Positions 1 to 7,963 of a DNA stretch of 21,672 nucleotides are shown one piece after another. Each line of letters opens with the position of its first letter. The stretch's first letter is position 1. This DNA comes from JBDZUZ01 sp040255445 (GTDB lineage Bacteria; Planctomycetota; Phycisphaerae; Phycisphaerales; UBA1924), in the NCBI GenBank assembly GCA_040255445.1, contig JBDZUZ010000055.1, forward strand, positions 1 to 21,672. The letters are read 5' to 3'. Position numbers and translations under genes: made by a program. The notes below the pieces were generated by a model, which did no database searches, had not been told where the DNA came from, and saw only the letters and a list, made by a program, of their open reading frames with translations.

Positions 1-897
1 TGCTCCGACGCGATCGCGGCGTTCGCCGACATCGGCGAGTTCATGGACCAGCCGCTCAAGACCTACTCGAGCGGCATGGCGGCGCGGCTGGCCTTCGCCG
101 TGGCCTTCAGCATCGAGCCCGAGATCATGATCGTCGACGAGATCCTCGCCGTCGGCGATATCGGCTTCCAGCAGCGCTGCCTGGCCCGGCTGCGGCGGCT
201 GCGCGACAGCGGCATGACGATGCTCTTTGTCAGCCACTCGCCCGATGCGGTGCGGAGCGTCTGCAACAAGGCCCTCTTCCTCGAGAAGGGCCAGCCGCGG
301 TACTTCGGCCCCGCCGAGCGGGCGACGGACCTGTACCTCGCATTCATGCGCGAGAGCAGCAACCGCGATGCGCTCGCCGCGCAAGCGAAGCTGGGTAATC
401 CCGTGGCGTTCTCGACCCCGGTCGCCGGCAAGACCCGTTACGGCACCGGTCACGTCCAGATCGAGCGGGTCGAAGTGGTCGACGAGCGGGGCGAGCCCTG
501 CCGCGCCTTCGAACTGGATGACACGATCGGCGTCGAGGTGACCTTCCGGTCGCACATCGATGTGGATCACCTGTCGGCGAGCTTCCTCATCCGCGACATG
601 ACCGGCGTCGACCTGATGGGGACGACCCTGGCGGACGAGAACGCCCAACTCCCCCCGCTCGCGGCGGGGTCTCGCGGGCGCATCCGATTCACCTTCAAGA
701 ATCGGCTCCGGCCCGGGAGCTTCGGGGTATGCTTCGCCCTTCACCGCGTGACCACGCCCGACCGGTCGGACAACGTGTTGTTCGATCAGGTCGATGGGTG
801 CGCGGCGTTCGCGGTGCTCGCCAACCCCAGGCGGCCCGTGCACTATAAGTTCCATGAACCAGTCACCACGGAGTGGGAGCCGCTCCCCAATGCTTGA
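1..897 (+). CDS. Wzt-like polysaccharide ABC transporter ATPase (5' partial)
   Basis: The reading frame is open from the first base, so the true start and the Walker A motif lie upstream of the window; the ATG at 43 is internal. Visible ABC-ATPase landmarks are the signature YSSGM (about residues 22-26 of the visible part), Walker B IMIVDE (about 42-47) followed by a D-loop, and the H-loop in FVSHSPD (about 75-81). The last ~140 residues form a predicted beta-rich domain (about 155-285) that fits the C-terminal substrate-recognition domain of Wzt-type ATPases, which bind the modified end of a polysaccharide. In that family the ATPase works with a Wzm-type permease to export an undecaprenol-linked glycan to the periplasmic side. 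The following methyltransferase gene starts inside the last codons here (8-base overlap), which supports one transcript and a shared pathway. The ATPase class is certain; the Wzt subtype is likely. Confidence 0.88.
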   Translation, partial: CSDAIAAFADIGEFMDQPLKTYSSGMAARLAFAVAFSIEPEIMIVDEILAVGDIGFQQRCLARLRRLRDSGMTMLFVSHSPDAVRSVCNKALFLEKGQPRYFGPAERATDLYLAFMRESSNRDALAAQAKLGNPVAFSTPVAGKTRYGTGHVQIERVEVVDERGEPCRAFELDDTIGVEVTFRSHIDVDHLSASFLIRDMTGVDLMGTTLADENAQLPPLAAGSRGRIRFTFKNRLRPGSFGVCFALHRVTTPDRSDNVLFDQVDGCAAFAVLANPRRPVHYKFHEPVTTEWEPLPNA

Positions 898-2053
898 CCA
901 GTCTCTCGACCAGTCATCGCACGAGCGCTCCCCCGCAACGACGGACCAGGACGCCGCGATGACGGGCACGCCCCCCGGGCCCACAACCCACGAAGAGCCC
1001 AACTTCCGCTACTGGCGCGAGCACGGCGCCGGCTGGGCCGCCGAGTACACCCGCCGCAAGAAGCAGCAGGTCCTCTACCACATTCAGGAGATCATGCTCA
1101 CCGAGTACATCGCGCACCGCGCCCCCGCGCGGGTGCTCGAGTTCGGCTGCGGTCCCGGCCGTCACCTCCGCAACCTGCGGCGGATCGAGGGCGTGGATGT
1201 CTACGGCTTCGACCAGAGCGCCACCATGGTTTCCGGCTGCGCCACCTGGGCCGATCACGCCTGGATCAAGGACCACATCACCGTCGGTGAGCCCGTCGGC
1301 CGCCTCCCCTTCGACGATGGCGCCTTCGACATTGTCTATTCCGCCGAGGTGCTGGTGCATGTCAGCCCCGAGCACCTGCCCGGTGTCCTCAAGGAACTGC
1401 TCCGCATCGCCAGGCGCGAGGTCTTCCACCTCGAGACCAGCCCCGGCTACAACCTCGTCGGTCAGGAGCACGGCGGCTGCTGGTACCACGACCTGCCCGC
1501 CGCCTACGAGAAGCTCGGCCGGGCCTGCGAGGTGCTGCCCCGCGGGTACGAGGTCCACACGCCCTACCGCGTGATTCTGGATGAGTCCGCCGAGGCGTGG
1601 TCCTGGTCACCGCTCTTCCTGGCCCAGTGCCGGAAGATGGAAGAAGACCTCCAGCCGACGATCTGGTCGACCATGGCCGCGGCCGATGAAGCGATGCGCC
1701 GCGCCGCGGGCGCCGAGGCCGCCGCGGCCGATGCCACCGCACGCGTCGCCGCCCTGACCGACGACATGTCGGCCAGAACGCGCGATTTCGAGAGTCGCCT
1801 CGGGGAGGCGACCGCCGCGGTCGAGGCGGCCCAGCGCGCCGCCGGCGAGGCCCAGGCGATGATCGCCAACCTGCAGCAGCAGCTCGCCGCAGAACAGGCG
1901 GGCGCGGCAGCCCTCCGCCAGGAGTGCCAGGCCGCCAGGGCGAGCGCCGAGCACGCCGTCCGCATGTGGGTCGCCACGCAGCAGCGGCTCGACCAGTACC
2001 TTCACCGCAGCGAGCAGGCGCTCCGCCGCATCGAATCACTCCAGAAGAGGTAA
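890..2053 (+). CDS. SAM methyltransferase with C-terminal coiled coil
   Basis: Predicted 387-residue class I SAM-dependent methyltransferase. Motif I is VLEFGCGPGRH (residues 82-92), followed by an acidic strand end (GFDQS, 106-110) and a motif IV-like segment FDIVYSAEVLVHV (146-158). From about residue 262 to the end the protein is Ala/Gln/Glu/Arg-rich with heptad-like spacing and no helix-breaking proline, so a coiled coil of about 120 residues is expected. The start at 890 was chosen because GGGAG (875-879) precedes it at about 10 bases and it overlaps the upstream stop by 8 bases; an alternative ATG lies at 959. Next to a Wzt-like ATPase, the layout recalls chain-capping methyltransferases of ABC-exported O-antigens, whose coiled coil acts as a length ruler. 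That role is inference; the methyltransferase fold is well supported. Its acceptor cannot be read from sequence. Confidence 0.87.
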   Translation: MLDQSLDQSSHERSPATTDQDAAMTGTPPGPTTHEEPNFRYWREHGAGWAAEYTRRKKQQVLYHIQEIMLTEYIAHRAPARVLEFGCGPGRHLRNLRRIEGVDVYGFDQSATMVSGCATWADHAWIKDHITVGEPVGRLPFDDGAFDIVYSAEVLVHVSPEHLPGVLKELLRIARREVFHLETSPGYNLVGQEHGGCWYHDLPAAYEKLGRACEVLPRGYEVHTPYRVILDESAEAWSWSPLFLAQCRKMEEDLQPTIWSTMAAADEAMRRAAGAEAAAADATARVAALTDDMSARTRDFESRLGEATAAVEAAQRAAGEAQAMIANLQQQLAAEQAGAAALRQECQAARASAEHAVRMWVATQQRLDQYLHRSEQALRRIESLQKR

Positions 2054-2062
2054 CCGTCCTTG
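2045..2062 (+). promoter_or_regulatory. Shine-Dalgarno and TTG start of the methyltransferase/GT fusion
   Basis: AAGAGG (2045-2050) ends just before the upstream stop codon TAA (2051-2053) and lies 9 bases before TTG (2060-2062). Initiation at TTG retains the NWQQIP segment ahead of motif I; the next in-frame ATG, at 2108, would begin only about eight residues before the glycine-rich motif I and would cut into the fold. TTG is therefore preferred. Confidence 0.7.
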
Positions 2063-4279
2063 GGAACGAGCAACTGGCAGCAGATCCCATTCTGCGTCGA
2101 AGCCCTGATGAAGATCGCGCCGATGCGCGTGCTCGATGTCGGTGTCGGCTTCGGCCGCTGGGGCATCGTCGTCCGCGAGTTCTGCGATGTGTGGTACCAG
2201 CGCGTCTTCCGCAACGACTGGAAGGTCCGCGTCGAGGGCATCGAGGTCTTCCCGCAGAACATCGATGAGTACCACCGCTCGTTCTACAACCAGATCCACG
2301 TCGGCGATGCGGCCAAGGTGCTGCCCACGCTCGAGGGCCCCTTCGATGTCGTGATCTTCGGCGATGTGCTCGAGCACTTCACCAAGGAAGTGGGGGAGGG
2401 CCTCCTCCGCACCGCGCTCGACAAGTCGCAGTACGTCATCGTCAACATCCCCCTGGGCGAGGACTGGCCGCAGGAAGCCCAGTACGGCAACGAGCACGAG
2501 GAGCACCTGGCGGTCTGGGCGCCCGACGACTTCGCCGGCTTCGGCCTGGTCCGCATGGCGCTGCTCAAGGACTACATCGGCCGCCCGCACGGCAGCTTCG
2601 TCCTCTCCCGCAACGACCCCCGTGGCCTGCGCGATTCGCTCTTCTCCCAGCACCAGGAAGATCCCGCCGGCAACGGCCTGCACGCCCCCGATGCGCTCGA
2701 CCGCATCGTCGACCGTGTCGCCGAACAGGCCTTCGAGCTCGAGTTCATCAAGCGTTCCGGCACCTATAAGCTCGCCTCCCGCCTGCGCAAGGCCCCGTTC
2801 ATCCGGTTCCTCAAGCGCACGATCAAGGGCGAGCCGGGCTTGATCAACATCCGCCTGCTCGAGTCCTCCAACCCCGAGTCCAAGGGCCGCGAGGCCTGGC
2901 TGCTCAGTGCCCACGGCAACGCCGGAGACCCGGCCATGCCCTGGGACTTCATCGTGCACGATGAAGCCTGGAGCGAGCGCAGCGAGCACAACTTCCCCTA
3001 CGGCAAGTGCCTGGTCGGCACCGGCGGCGAGCTCAGCCTGGTCGGCGCCAACGACCCCGAACTCCGCTTCATGATGCACCCCTGGAGCGGCCGCATCGAG
3101 GTCGAGATGAACGGCCGCAGCGAGACGATCGATCTCTTCGCCCAAGACGGCGGCGAGCTCCGCATCTACCCGGCCCGCACACCGATGGTCCGCCGCGAGC
3201 CGCGCCTCCCCGCCGAGCCCGCGACGAACGGCGTCCACGCCCCAGCCCCGGCAGCGCCCGCACGCACCCGCGATCAGGAACACTTCATCGCCGAAGCGAA
3301 GCGTAACAACACCACCACCGCCGCGGTCTTCTGCCCCCGCTGGCTGGGCATCAAGAGCTCCACGACCAACCTCTTCGACGTCACCTACCCCGTCCCCGCC
3401 ACCGCCGCCGAGGACCCGCACGCGGTCGATGCCGCGGCGATCGAGCTCCACGCGCAGACACTCGTCGAGTCCGGCGTCCGCCACCTGGTCTTCTCCGGCG
3501 GCGATGAGAACCATCTCGAACTCGTCCGCGCTGTCCGCAGGCTCGACGGCGGGATCCGCTGCGATCTGCTCTGGCACGGCAACTACGTCCAGTGGTCCGA
3601 CGATTACGTGTGGCACATCTTCCGCATGTGGGTGCAGGCCGCCAGGGACGGGCTGGTCACCAGGATCGGCACCGTCAAGAAGGGCATGGAGGAAGTCCTC
3701 GCGAAGCTCGGCGTCAACGCCGCCTTCGTGATGAACTCGATCCCCGGCACGCCCGCGAGCCCGCCGGCCATCACGCAGCCGGGCAACCACATCGGCGTCT
3801 GGATGAGCGGCACGATCTGGAAGAGCCCCAACCCGATGCTCGCCGCGCTCGCGCTCATCCCCGATGCCCGGCTCCACGCCGCGGGCCTCGGAGAGCGGGC
3901 CTCCGAACTGGCCGACATGCTCGGCATCCAGCGGTCCTTCTTCAGCGCGGGCACGCTCCCGATCGACGACCTCTTCGCCCGCATCCGCCAGACGCACCTG
4001 ACGCTCTATGTCACCTTCACCGAGTGCTGCCCGATGGTGCCGCTCGAGAGCATGAGCGTCGGCGTGCCCTGCCTCATCGGCCCCAACAGCCATCTCTTCC
4101 AGGACCATCCGTATCTCGCCGAGCGTCTGGTCGTTCCCTTCCCCGATCGCGCGGAAGTGATCGCGCAGTACGCCCAGCGTGTCATCGCCGAGCGCGAGGA
4201 CATCATGAAGGCCTACGCCGCGTACGCGCCGAAGTACCAGGCCGCGGCGAAGGCCTCCGTCGAACGATTCCTCGCCTGA
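2060..4279 (+). CDS. Methyltransferase-glycosyltransferase fusion protein
   Basis: Predicted 739 residues with three parts. Residues 1-185 are a class I methyltransferase: VLDVGVGFGRWG (24-35) is motif I, IEVFPQN (61-67) the ribose-binding acidic strand, and FDVVIFGDVLEHF (95-107) motif IV. Residues about 230-380 are predicted beta-rich, with WDFIVHDEAW and similar strands, and I do not recognise them. Residues about 405-739 look like a GT-B, GT4-type glycosyltransferase: IGVWMSGTIWKSPNP (578-592) is a typical strand and loop opening the second Rossmann half, and E655 and E663 form the EX7E motif in TECCPMVPLE. A Pro/Ala-rich linker (about 380-403) separates the middle and last parts. It follows the coiled-coil methyltransferase after 6 bases and is probably co-translated. 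Likely role: adding and methylating sugars on the exported glycan at the inner face of the membrane. Donor and acceptor are unknown. Confidence 0.85.
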   Translation: MGTSNWQQIPFCVEALMKIAPMRVLDVGVGFGRWGIVVREFCDVWYQRVFRNDWKVRVEGIEVFPQNIDEYHRSFYNQIHVGDAAKVLPTLEGPFDVVIFGDVLEHFTKEVGEGLLRTALDKSQYVIVNIPLGEDWPQEAQYGNEHEEHLAVWAPDDFAGFGLVRMALLKDYIGRPHGSFVLSRNDPRGLRDSLFSQHQEDPAGNGLHAPDALDRIVDRVAEQAFELEFIKRSGTYKLASRLRKAPFIRFLKRTIKGEPGLINIRLLESSNPESKGREAWLLSAHGNAGDPAMPWDFIVHDEAWSERSEHNFPYGKCLVGTGGELSLVGANDPELRFMMHPWSGRIEVEMNGRSETIDLFAQDGGELRIYPARTPMVRREPRLPAEPATNGVHAPAPAAPARTRDQEHFIAEAKRNNTTTAAVFCPRWLGIKSSTTNLFDVTYPVPATAAEDPHAVDAAAIELHAQTLVESGVRHLVFSGGDENHLELVRAVRRLDGGIRCDLLWHGNYVQWSDDYVWHIFRMWVQAARDGLVTRIGTVKKGMEEVLAKLGVNAAFVMNSIPGTPASPPAITQPGNHIGVWMSGTIWKSPNPMLAALALIPDARLHAAGLGERASELADMLGIQRSFFSAGTLPIDDLFARIRQTHLTLYVTFTECCPMVPLESMSVGVPCLIGPNSHLFQDHPYLAERLVVPFPDRAEVIAQYAQRVIAEREDIMKAYAAYAPKYQAAAKASVERFLA

Positions 4280-4336
4280 GTAGCGCTGCCGTCACGTTCC
4301 AGTCACGCCGAGCCACGCCGCGGGAGACCGCTCGCC

Positions 4337-6460
4337 ATGTCGGTCATCTGCTTCGTGACCTACGAGATCCACCCGACCACCCGCGGCGGGTGCGGTGTGC
4401 TGCTGCACCACGCGGCCCGCAGCCTGCTCGAGCGCGGGCACGAGATCGTCTTCGTCATCGATGCGCCGCCCGACGCCATCGCGCAGTTCCGCGATATCGA
4501 CCGCCTCGCGTTGCCCCGCCCCGAGGCGTGCCACGTCGTGGCGGTCGCGGATGAGGCGGTGGATGCAGGGCTCGACCGCATCGACAACCTCTCGCTCTTC
4601 CACCGCCAGAGCCTCCGCTTCGACCGCGCTGTGCAGCGAGCGATCGACCGGCACAGCCCCGATGTGATCGAGTTCTTCGAGTACTGCGGCCCCGGCTACG
4701 CGCACCTGGTCCGCCGGCTCTTCTCCCGAGAGCGTTCCAACGACACGCCCGTGCTCGCAACGCGCCTCCACGGCCCGATCGAACTGATCGACCGCATGTC
4801 CGCGGTCCGCAACTTCGACATGCAGCGGCACCAGCTCCACGCGATCGAGCGCGCAGCGCTGCACCTGGCCGAGACCATTCTCACACCGACGCGCCAGTTC
4901 TTCGCCGCCGCGTGCGCCCCCGTCTACGGCCTGCCGCCCGAGGCCGCGATCGAGTCGATCCCGCCCAAGGGCGCCGGGTTCGACACCCCGCGAGCGCGCG
5001 ACACCAACGAGCGCGGTGCAGCCGAGCCCGCCCGCATCGTCTTCCTCGGCCGCATGTTCCAGTTCAAGGGTGTCGACCAACTCGTGCACGCGGGCGTCGA
5101 GCTCCTCCGCCGCCGGCCGTCGCTCGATGTCACCTTCGAACTCATCGGGCCTGATGGACACGAGAGCCCGCTTGGCGAGTCGTACACCGCGTACCTCAAG
5201 ACGCTCATCCCGCCCGAGCACGCCGACCGCTTCGTCTTCACCGGTCACCTCTCGCACGCGCAGATCGCCGAGCATCTCGCAAACGCCACGCTCGCGGTCT
5301 TCCCCAACCGCTTCGAGTCGTTCTGCTACGCGCTGCACGAGGTGTATGACGCAGGCGTGCCGCTGATCGTCAACGACCTGCCCGCCTTCCGCGACTTTTT
5401 CGAGCACGAGCGCAACTGCCTGCTCTACCGCGGCCGCACCGATGAACTGCTCGCCGCGATCGAGCGCATGCTCGATGACCCGGCGCTTCGGAGCCGCCTC
5501 CGCCGGCCTTACGCGGTCGCCGAGACACCGCTCGGTGACTTCTACGACCGACCGATGCGCCGCCGCCCGCTCGCCGCCGGCAGCATGCGCAAACCGCGAT
5601 CACTCGTGCTCGTGGCCGCGCCCGATGGTCTGGAGACCGCCCGCCCGACGCTCGAAGCGCTGCGGGCCATGTCGCGCCCGCCCGAACGCACACTGGTCCT
5701 CGGCCCCGCCGACCCGTCCGCCGCGCGCTTCTGGTACCGCGGCCGCTCCTGGCTGCTCACAGACACCGACGGCTCGCCCGTCGAACCCAGCAGTGTCCGC
5801 ACATTCAACGCCATCGCTGTGCTGTGGGCCGGTGATGTGCCCGCCCGCGAATGGCTGGAATCGTGCGCGGCCGCGCTGGCCAACCGCGAGCGGCTGGCCT
5901 TCGCGGGTACATGGCTCGGCCGCGGCGACCGTGTCGACTGCCTGCCCATCGACCTCGCGCCCGAGCTCTACCCCTTCCGCGATGGGGCCCGGCCCAGCCG
6001 CGTGCTGGTCCGCACCGAGCCCGACCGGCTCCTCATCGACCTCTTCGACAACTCGCTGGGCCCGCTCGGCGAGGTCGGACTGGTCTGGTCCGCGATCGCC
6101 GCCCGCGGCCCCGGCGCAGTGCTGCCCGAACCGCTCATTCAGGCGGCCGCGACACCGGATGTCGCCGTCGAGCCCGATCTGCTCCGGTCGCTGGTCTTCC
6201 GGTACGGCGGCCCGTTCGAGTCCCGGTTCCCCCTCGCCGCGGCACTGCTGGCCGCGCCGCAACACACCCCTGCGCCTCCGCCGGCACCCCCGGCATCAAG
6301 CCCGGTATCAAGCCCGGTATCAGGCCCGGCGCCAGGCACAGAGCCGACCCTCGAACACAAGGTCGCCATGGCCGACCAGCTCGGCGGCTCGCTCCTGGGC
6401 CGGATGGCCGCCCGCAAGATCGTCCGCCGGATCCTGGGCAAGGCCCCGCCGCGGCACTGA
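4337..6460 (+). CDS. GT4-type glycosyltransferase with unknown C-terminal half
   Basis: Predicted 707 residues; GGGAGA (4322-4327) lies 9 bases before the ATG. Residues 1-385 are a GT-B glycosyltransferase: an N-terminal glycine-rich segment TTRGGCGV (14-21), IVFLGRMFQFKGVDQLV (234-250) opening the nucleotide-sugar domain, and the EX7E motif with E327 and E335 in FESFCYALHE, followed by VPLIVNDLPAFRDF. Residues about 418-600 form a second alpha/beta region without a recognised motif; SLVLVAAPDGLETARPTLEA and later strands suggest a degenerate GT2-like Rossmann fold, which is a guess. Residues about 645-675 are a Pro/Ser linker partly made from a 12-base tandem repeat, and the last ~35 residues form a basic amphipathic helix that could touch the membrane. 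It is the last gene of the first glycan cluster. Standard GT4 enzymes are about 350-400 residues, so this one is nearly double. Confidence 0.85.
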   Translation: MSVICFVTYEIHPTTRGGCGVLLHHAARSLLERGHEIVFVIDAPPDAIAQFRDIDRLALPRPEACHVVAVADEAVDAGLDRIDNLSLFHRQSLRFDRAVQRAIDRHSPDVIEFFEYCGPGYAHLVRRLFSRERSNDTPVLATRLHGPIELIDRMSAVRNFDMQRHQLHAIERAALHLAETILTPTRQFFAAACAPVYGLPPEAAIESIPPKGAGFDTPRARDTNERGAAEPARIVFLGRMFQFKGVDQLVHAGVELLRRRPSLDVTFELIGPDGHESPLGESYTAYLKTLIPPEHADRFVFTGHLSHAQIAEHLANATLAVFPNRFESFCYALHEVYDAGVPLIVNDLPAFRDFFEHERNCLLYRGRTDELLAAIERMLDDPALRSRLRRPYAVAETPLGDFYDRPMRRRPLAAGSMRKPRSLVLVAAPDGLETARPTLEALRAMSRPPERTLVLGPADPSAARFWYRGRSWLLTDTDGSPVEPSSVRTFNAIAVLWAGDVPAREWLESCAAALANRERLAFAGTWLGRGDRVDCLPIDLAPELYPFRDGARPSRVLVRTEPDRLLIDLFDNSLGPLGEVGLVWSAIAARGPGAVLPEPLIQAAATPDVAVEPDLLRSLVFRYGGPFESRFPLAAALLAAPQHTPAPPPAPPASSPVSSPVSGPAPGTEPTLEHKVAMADQLGGSLLGRMAARKIVRRILGKAPPRH
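6295..6330 (+). repeat. 12-base tandem repeat coding a Ser-Pro linker
   Basis: Three tandem copies of a 12-base unit (atcaagcccggt, the same again, then atcaggcccggc) sit in frame inside the glycosyltransferase gene. They encode a Ser/Pro-rich linker near residues 654-665. Being a multiple of three, copy-number change would alter linker length without shifting the frame. Confidence 0.75.
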
Positions 6461-6501
6461 TCTATGTCCCGGCCCCGGCGGCAACCGACAGCGGTCGGAC
6501 T

Positions 6502-6541
6502 TTGGAACCCGCCACCCCCGCCCGATACAGTTGGACCCTTA
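6502..6541 (+). promoter_or_regulatory. Possible promoter giving a near-leaderless nuoH transcript
   Basis: TTGGAA (6502-6507) and TACAGT (6526-6531) are separated by 18 bases and resemble a sigma-70-type promoter. Transcription would be expected to begin about 6538-6541, at or just before the nuoH ATG. No Shine-Dalgarno-like sequence is seen before that ATG, which is consistent with a leaderless or near-leaderless message. In GC-rich DNA such matches arise by chance, so this is only suggestive. Confidence 0.35.
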
Positions 6542-7872
6542 TGCAGCTCCCCGACTTCATCACCAGCCAGCTCGTCGTCAGCGCGATCACGATCGTGCTG
6601 GTGGTCCACGTCATCCTGATCCTCGTCGCCTACCTCGTGTACGCCGAGCGGAAGGTGTCGGCGTACATCCAGGACCGCCTCGGCCCCAACCGGGTCGGTT
6701 TCGACTTCGGCCTGCCCTTCCTCTCGAAGCTCAAAGGCGCGATCGGCCTGGGCCAGCCCCTGGCCGACGGCATCAAGTTCATGCTCAAGGAGGACTACAC
6801 GCCCAGCCGCGTGGACAAGATCCTCTTCACGCTGGCGCCCGCGATCATCATCGTGCCGGCCCTGATCGGGTTCGTGGTGATCCCCTGGGGCGGCGTGTGG
6901 GACGGTGTGCTGCCCTTGCTCGGTCAGGTGACCGACGGCCCGGTGCACATCGTCGGGGCGAAGGTCAACATCGGCATCATCTATCTGCTCGCCGTCGCGG
7001 CCCTCGGCGTCTATGGCGTCACGCTGGGCGGCTGGGCGAGCAACAACAAATACTCGTTCCTCGGCGGTCTCCGCGCGACGGCCCAGATGATCTCCTACGA
7101 GATCCCGCTGGGCCTGGCGCTCCTGTCGGTCCTGCTGCTGGTGGGCACGGTGACGCCCGAGGGCATCATCCGCTACCAGGTCGAGAACGGCTGGAACATC
7201 ATCGCCCAGCCGGTCGCGGCCCTGGTCTTCTTCATCGCGATCCTCGCCGAGGCCAACCGCGCCCCCTTCGATAACGCCGAGGCCGAGCAGGAGCTCGTCG
7301 GCGGCTACCACACCGAGTACTCCTCGATGCGGTTCGCCCTCTACTTCCTCGCCGAGTACGCCCACCTGGTCACCAGCTCCGCGTTCTTCACGCTGCTCTT
7401 CCTTGGTGGCTACCAGCTGCTCCCTTTCATCAACGACCCGCTCACGACCCCCGAGCCCACCGGCTTCCTGGGTGTGCTCGTCAAGCTCGGCGTCTTCTTC
7501 GGCAAGGTCACCTTCCTCGTGATCTTCTCGATGGTCATCCGTTGGACCATCCCCCGCCTTCGCTACGACCAGATCATGATGAACGCATGGCAGTTCATCA
7601 TCCCGCTCGCGCTCGCGCAGGTGATCGTGGTCAGCGTGCTGGTCTACCTCGACCTCCGCGGCCTGGTCCCGCAGCTCATCGCCTCGATCGCGATCTTCGC
7701 GGGCGTCCTGGCCGTCGCCCCGCTCCTGAGCAAGGGCATCCCCAACCGCAAGGTCCCGCTCTACGGCTCGCGGTTCAGCCCGATGCCCGGCGAGCGTGTC
7801 CGCACGCAGTCCGGAGAGGCCTTCGCGCTCGAGGACCGGCCGGTCGAGGGCTCAGCTCCCGTGACGGGCTGA
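6541..7872 (+). CDS. nuoH: NADH-quinone oxidoreductase subunit H
   Basis: Predicted 443-residue membrane subunit of respiratory complex I, which helps form the quinone chamber and proton pathway at the junction with the peripheral arm. Family landmarks are present in order: AERKVSAYIQDRLGPNRVG (35-53), GQPLADGIKFMLKED (71-85), the segment EANRAPFDNAEAEQELVGGY (237-256) followed by HTEYSSMRFALYFLAEY, and a late basic segment RWTIPRLRYDQIM (334-346). About eight or nine hydrophobic segments fit the known topology. The protein is over 100 residues longer than the E. coli subunit (325), mainly from longer loops around residues 120-140 and a polar tail of about 45 residues after position 398. The ATG at 6541 fits the family start. 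No other nuo gene occurs in the window: it is flanked by glycan genes upstream and a convergent secreted-protein gene downstream. Confidence 0.96.
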   Translation: MQLPDFITSQLVVSAITIVLVVHVILILVAYLVYAERKVSAYIQDRLGPNRVGFDFGLPFLSKLKGAIGLGQPLADGIKFMLKEDYTPSRVDKILFTLAPAIIIVPALIGFVVIPWGGVWDGVLPLLGQVTDGPVHIVGAKVNIGIIYLLAVAALGVYGVTLGGWASNNKYSFLGGLRATAQMISYEIPLGLALLSVLLLVGTVTPEGIIRYQVENGWNIIAQPVAALVFFIAILAEANRAPFDNAEAEQELVGGYHTEYSSMRFALYFLAEYAHLVTSSAFFTLLFLGGYQLLPFINDPLTTPEPTGFLGVLVKLGVFFGKVTFLVIFSMVIRWTIPRLRYDQIMMNAWQFIIPLALAQVIVVSVLVYLDLRGLVPQLIASIAIFAGVLAVAPLLSKGIPNRKVPLYGSRFSPMPGERVRTQSGEAFALEDRPVEGSAPVTG

Positions 7873-7900
7873 TCTGCTCCGACATCAATGCGGAAAGGAC

Positions 7901-7936
7901 AGAGGGGTCGCCGCGATGGCGACCCCTCTTCGTTTT
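7901..7936 (+). terminator. Intrinsic terminator after nuoH, possibly bidirectional
   Basis: A perfect 12-base-pair stem (7901-7912 with 7918-7929) closes a 5-base loop and is followed on the plus strand by a partly T-rich tract (tcgtttt). It lies 28 bases after the nuoH stop and 34 bases beyond the stop of the convergent minus-strand gene. On the minus strand the tail is less T-rich, so termination there is less certain. Confidence 0.85.
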
Positions 7937-7963
7937 CAGAGAGCGTTGTCGTTCAAGCGGCCG

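Noticed and set aside
43..45. ATG as the start of the ABC ATPase
   Set aside because: The frame is open to base 1 and the residues before it (IAAFADIGEF) match the helical region that precedes the signature motif in this family, so the gene is cut by the window edge.
2036..4108. 690-codon open frame on the minus strand
   Set aside because: It is antisense to the methyltransferase-glycosyltransferase fusion, whose motifs are clear. Its translation is rich in Ala, Asp, Glu, Val and Gly without motifs, typical of the complement of GC-rich coding sequence.
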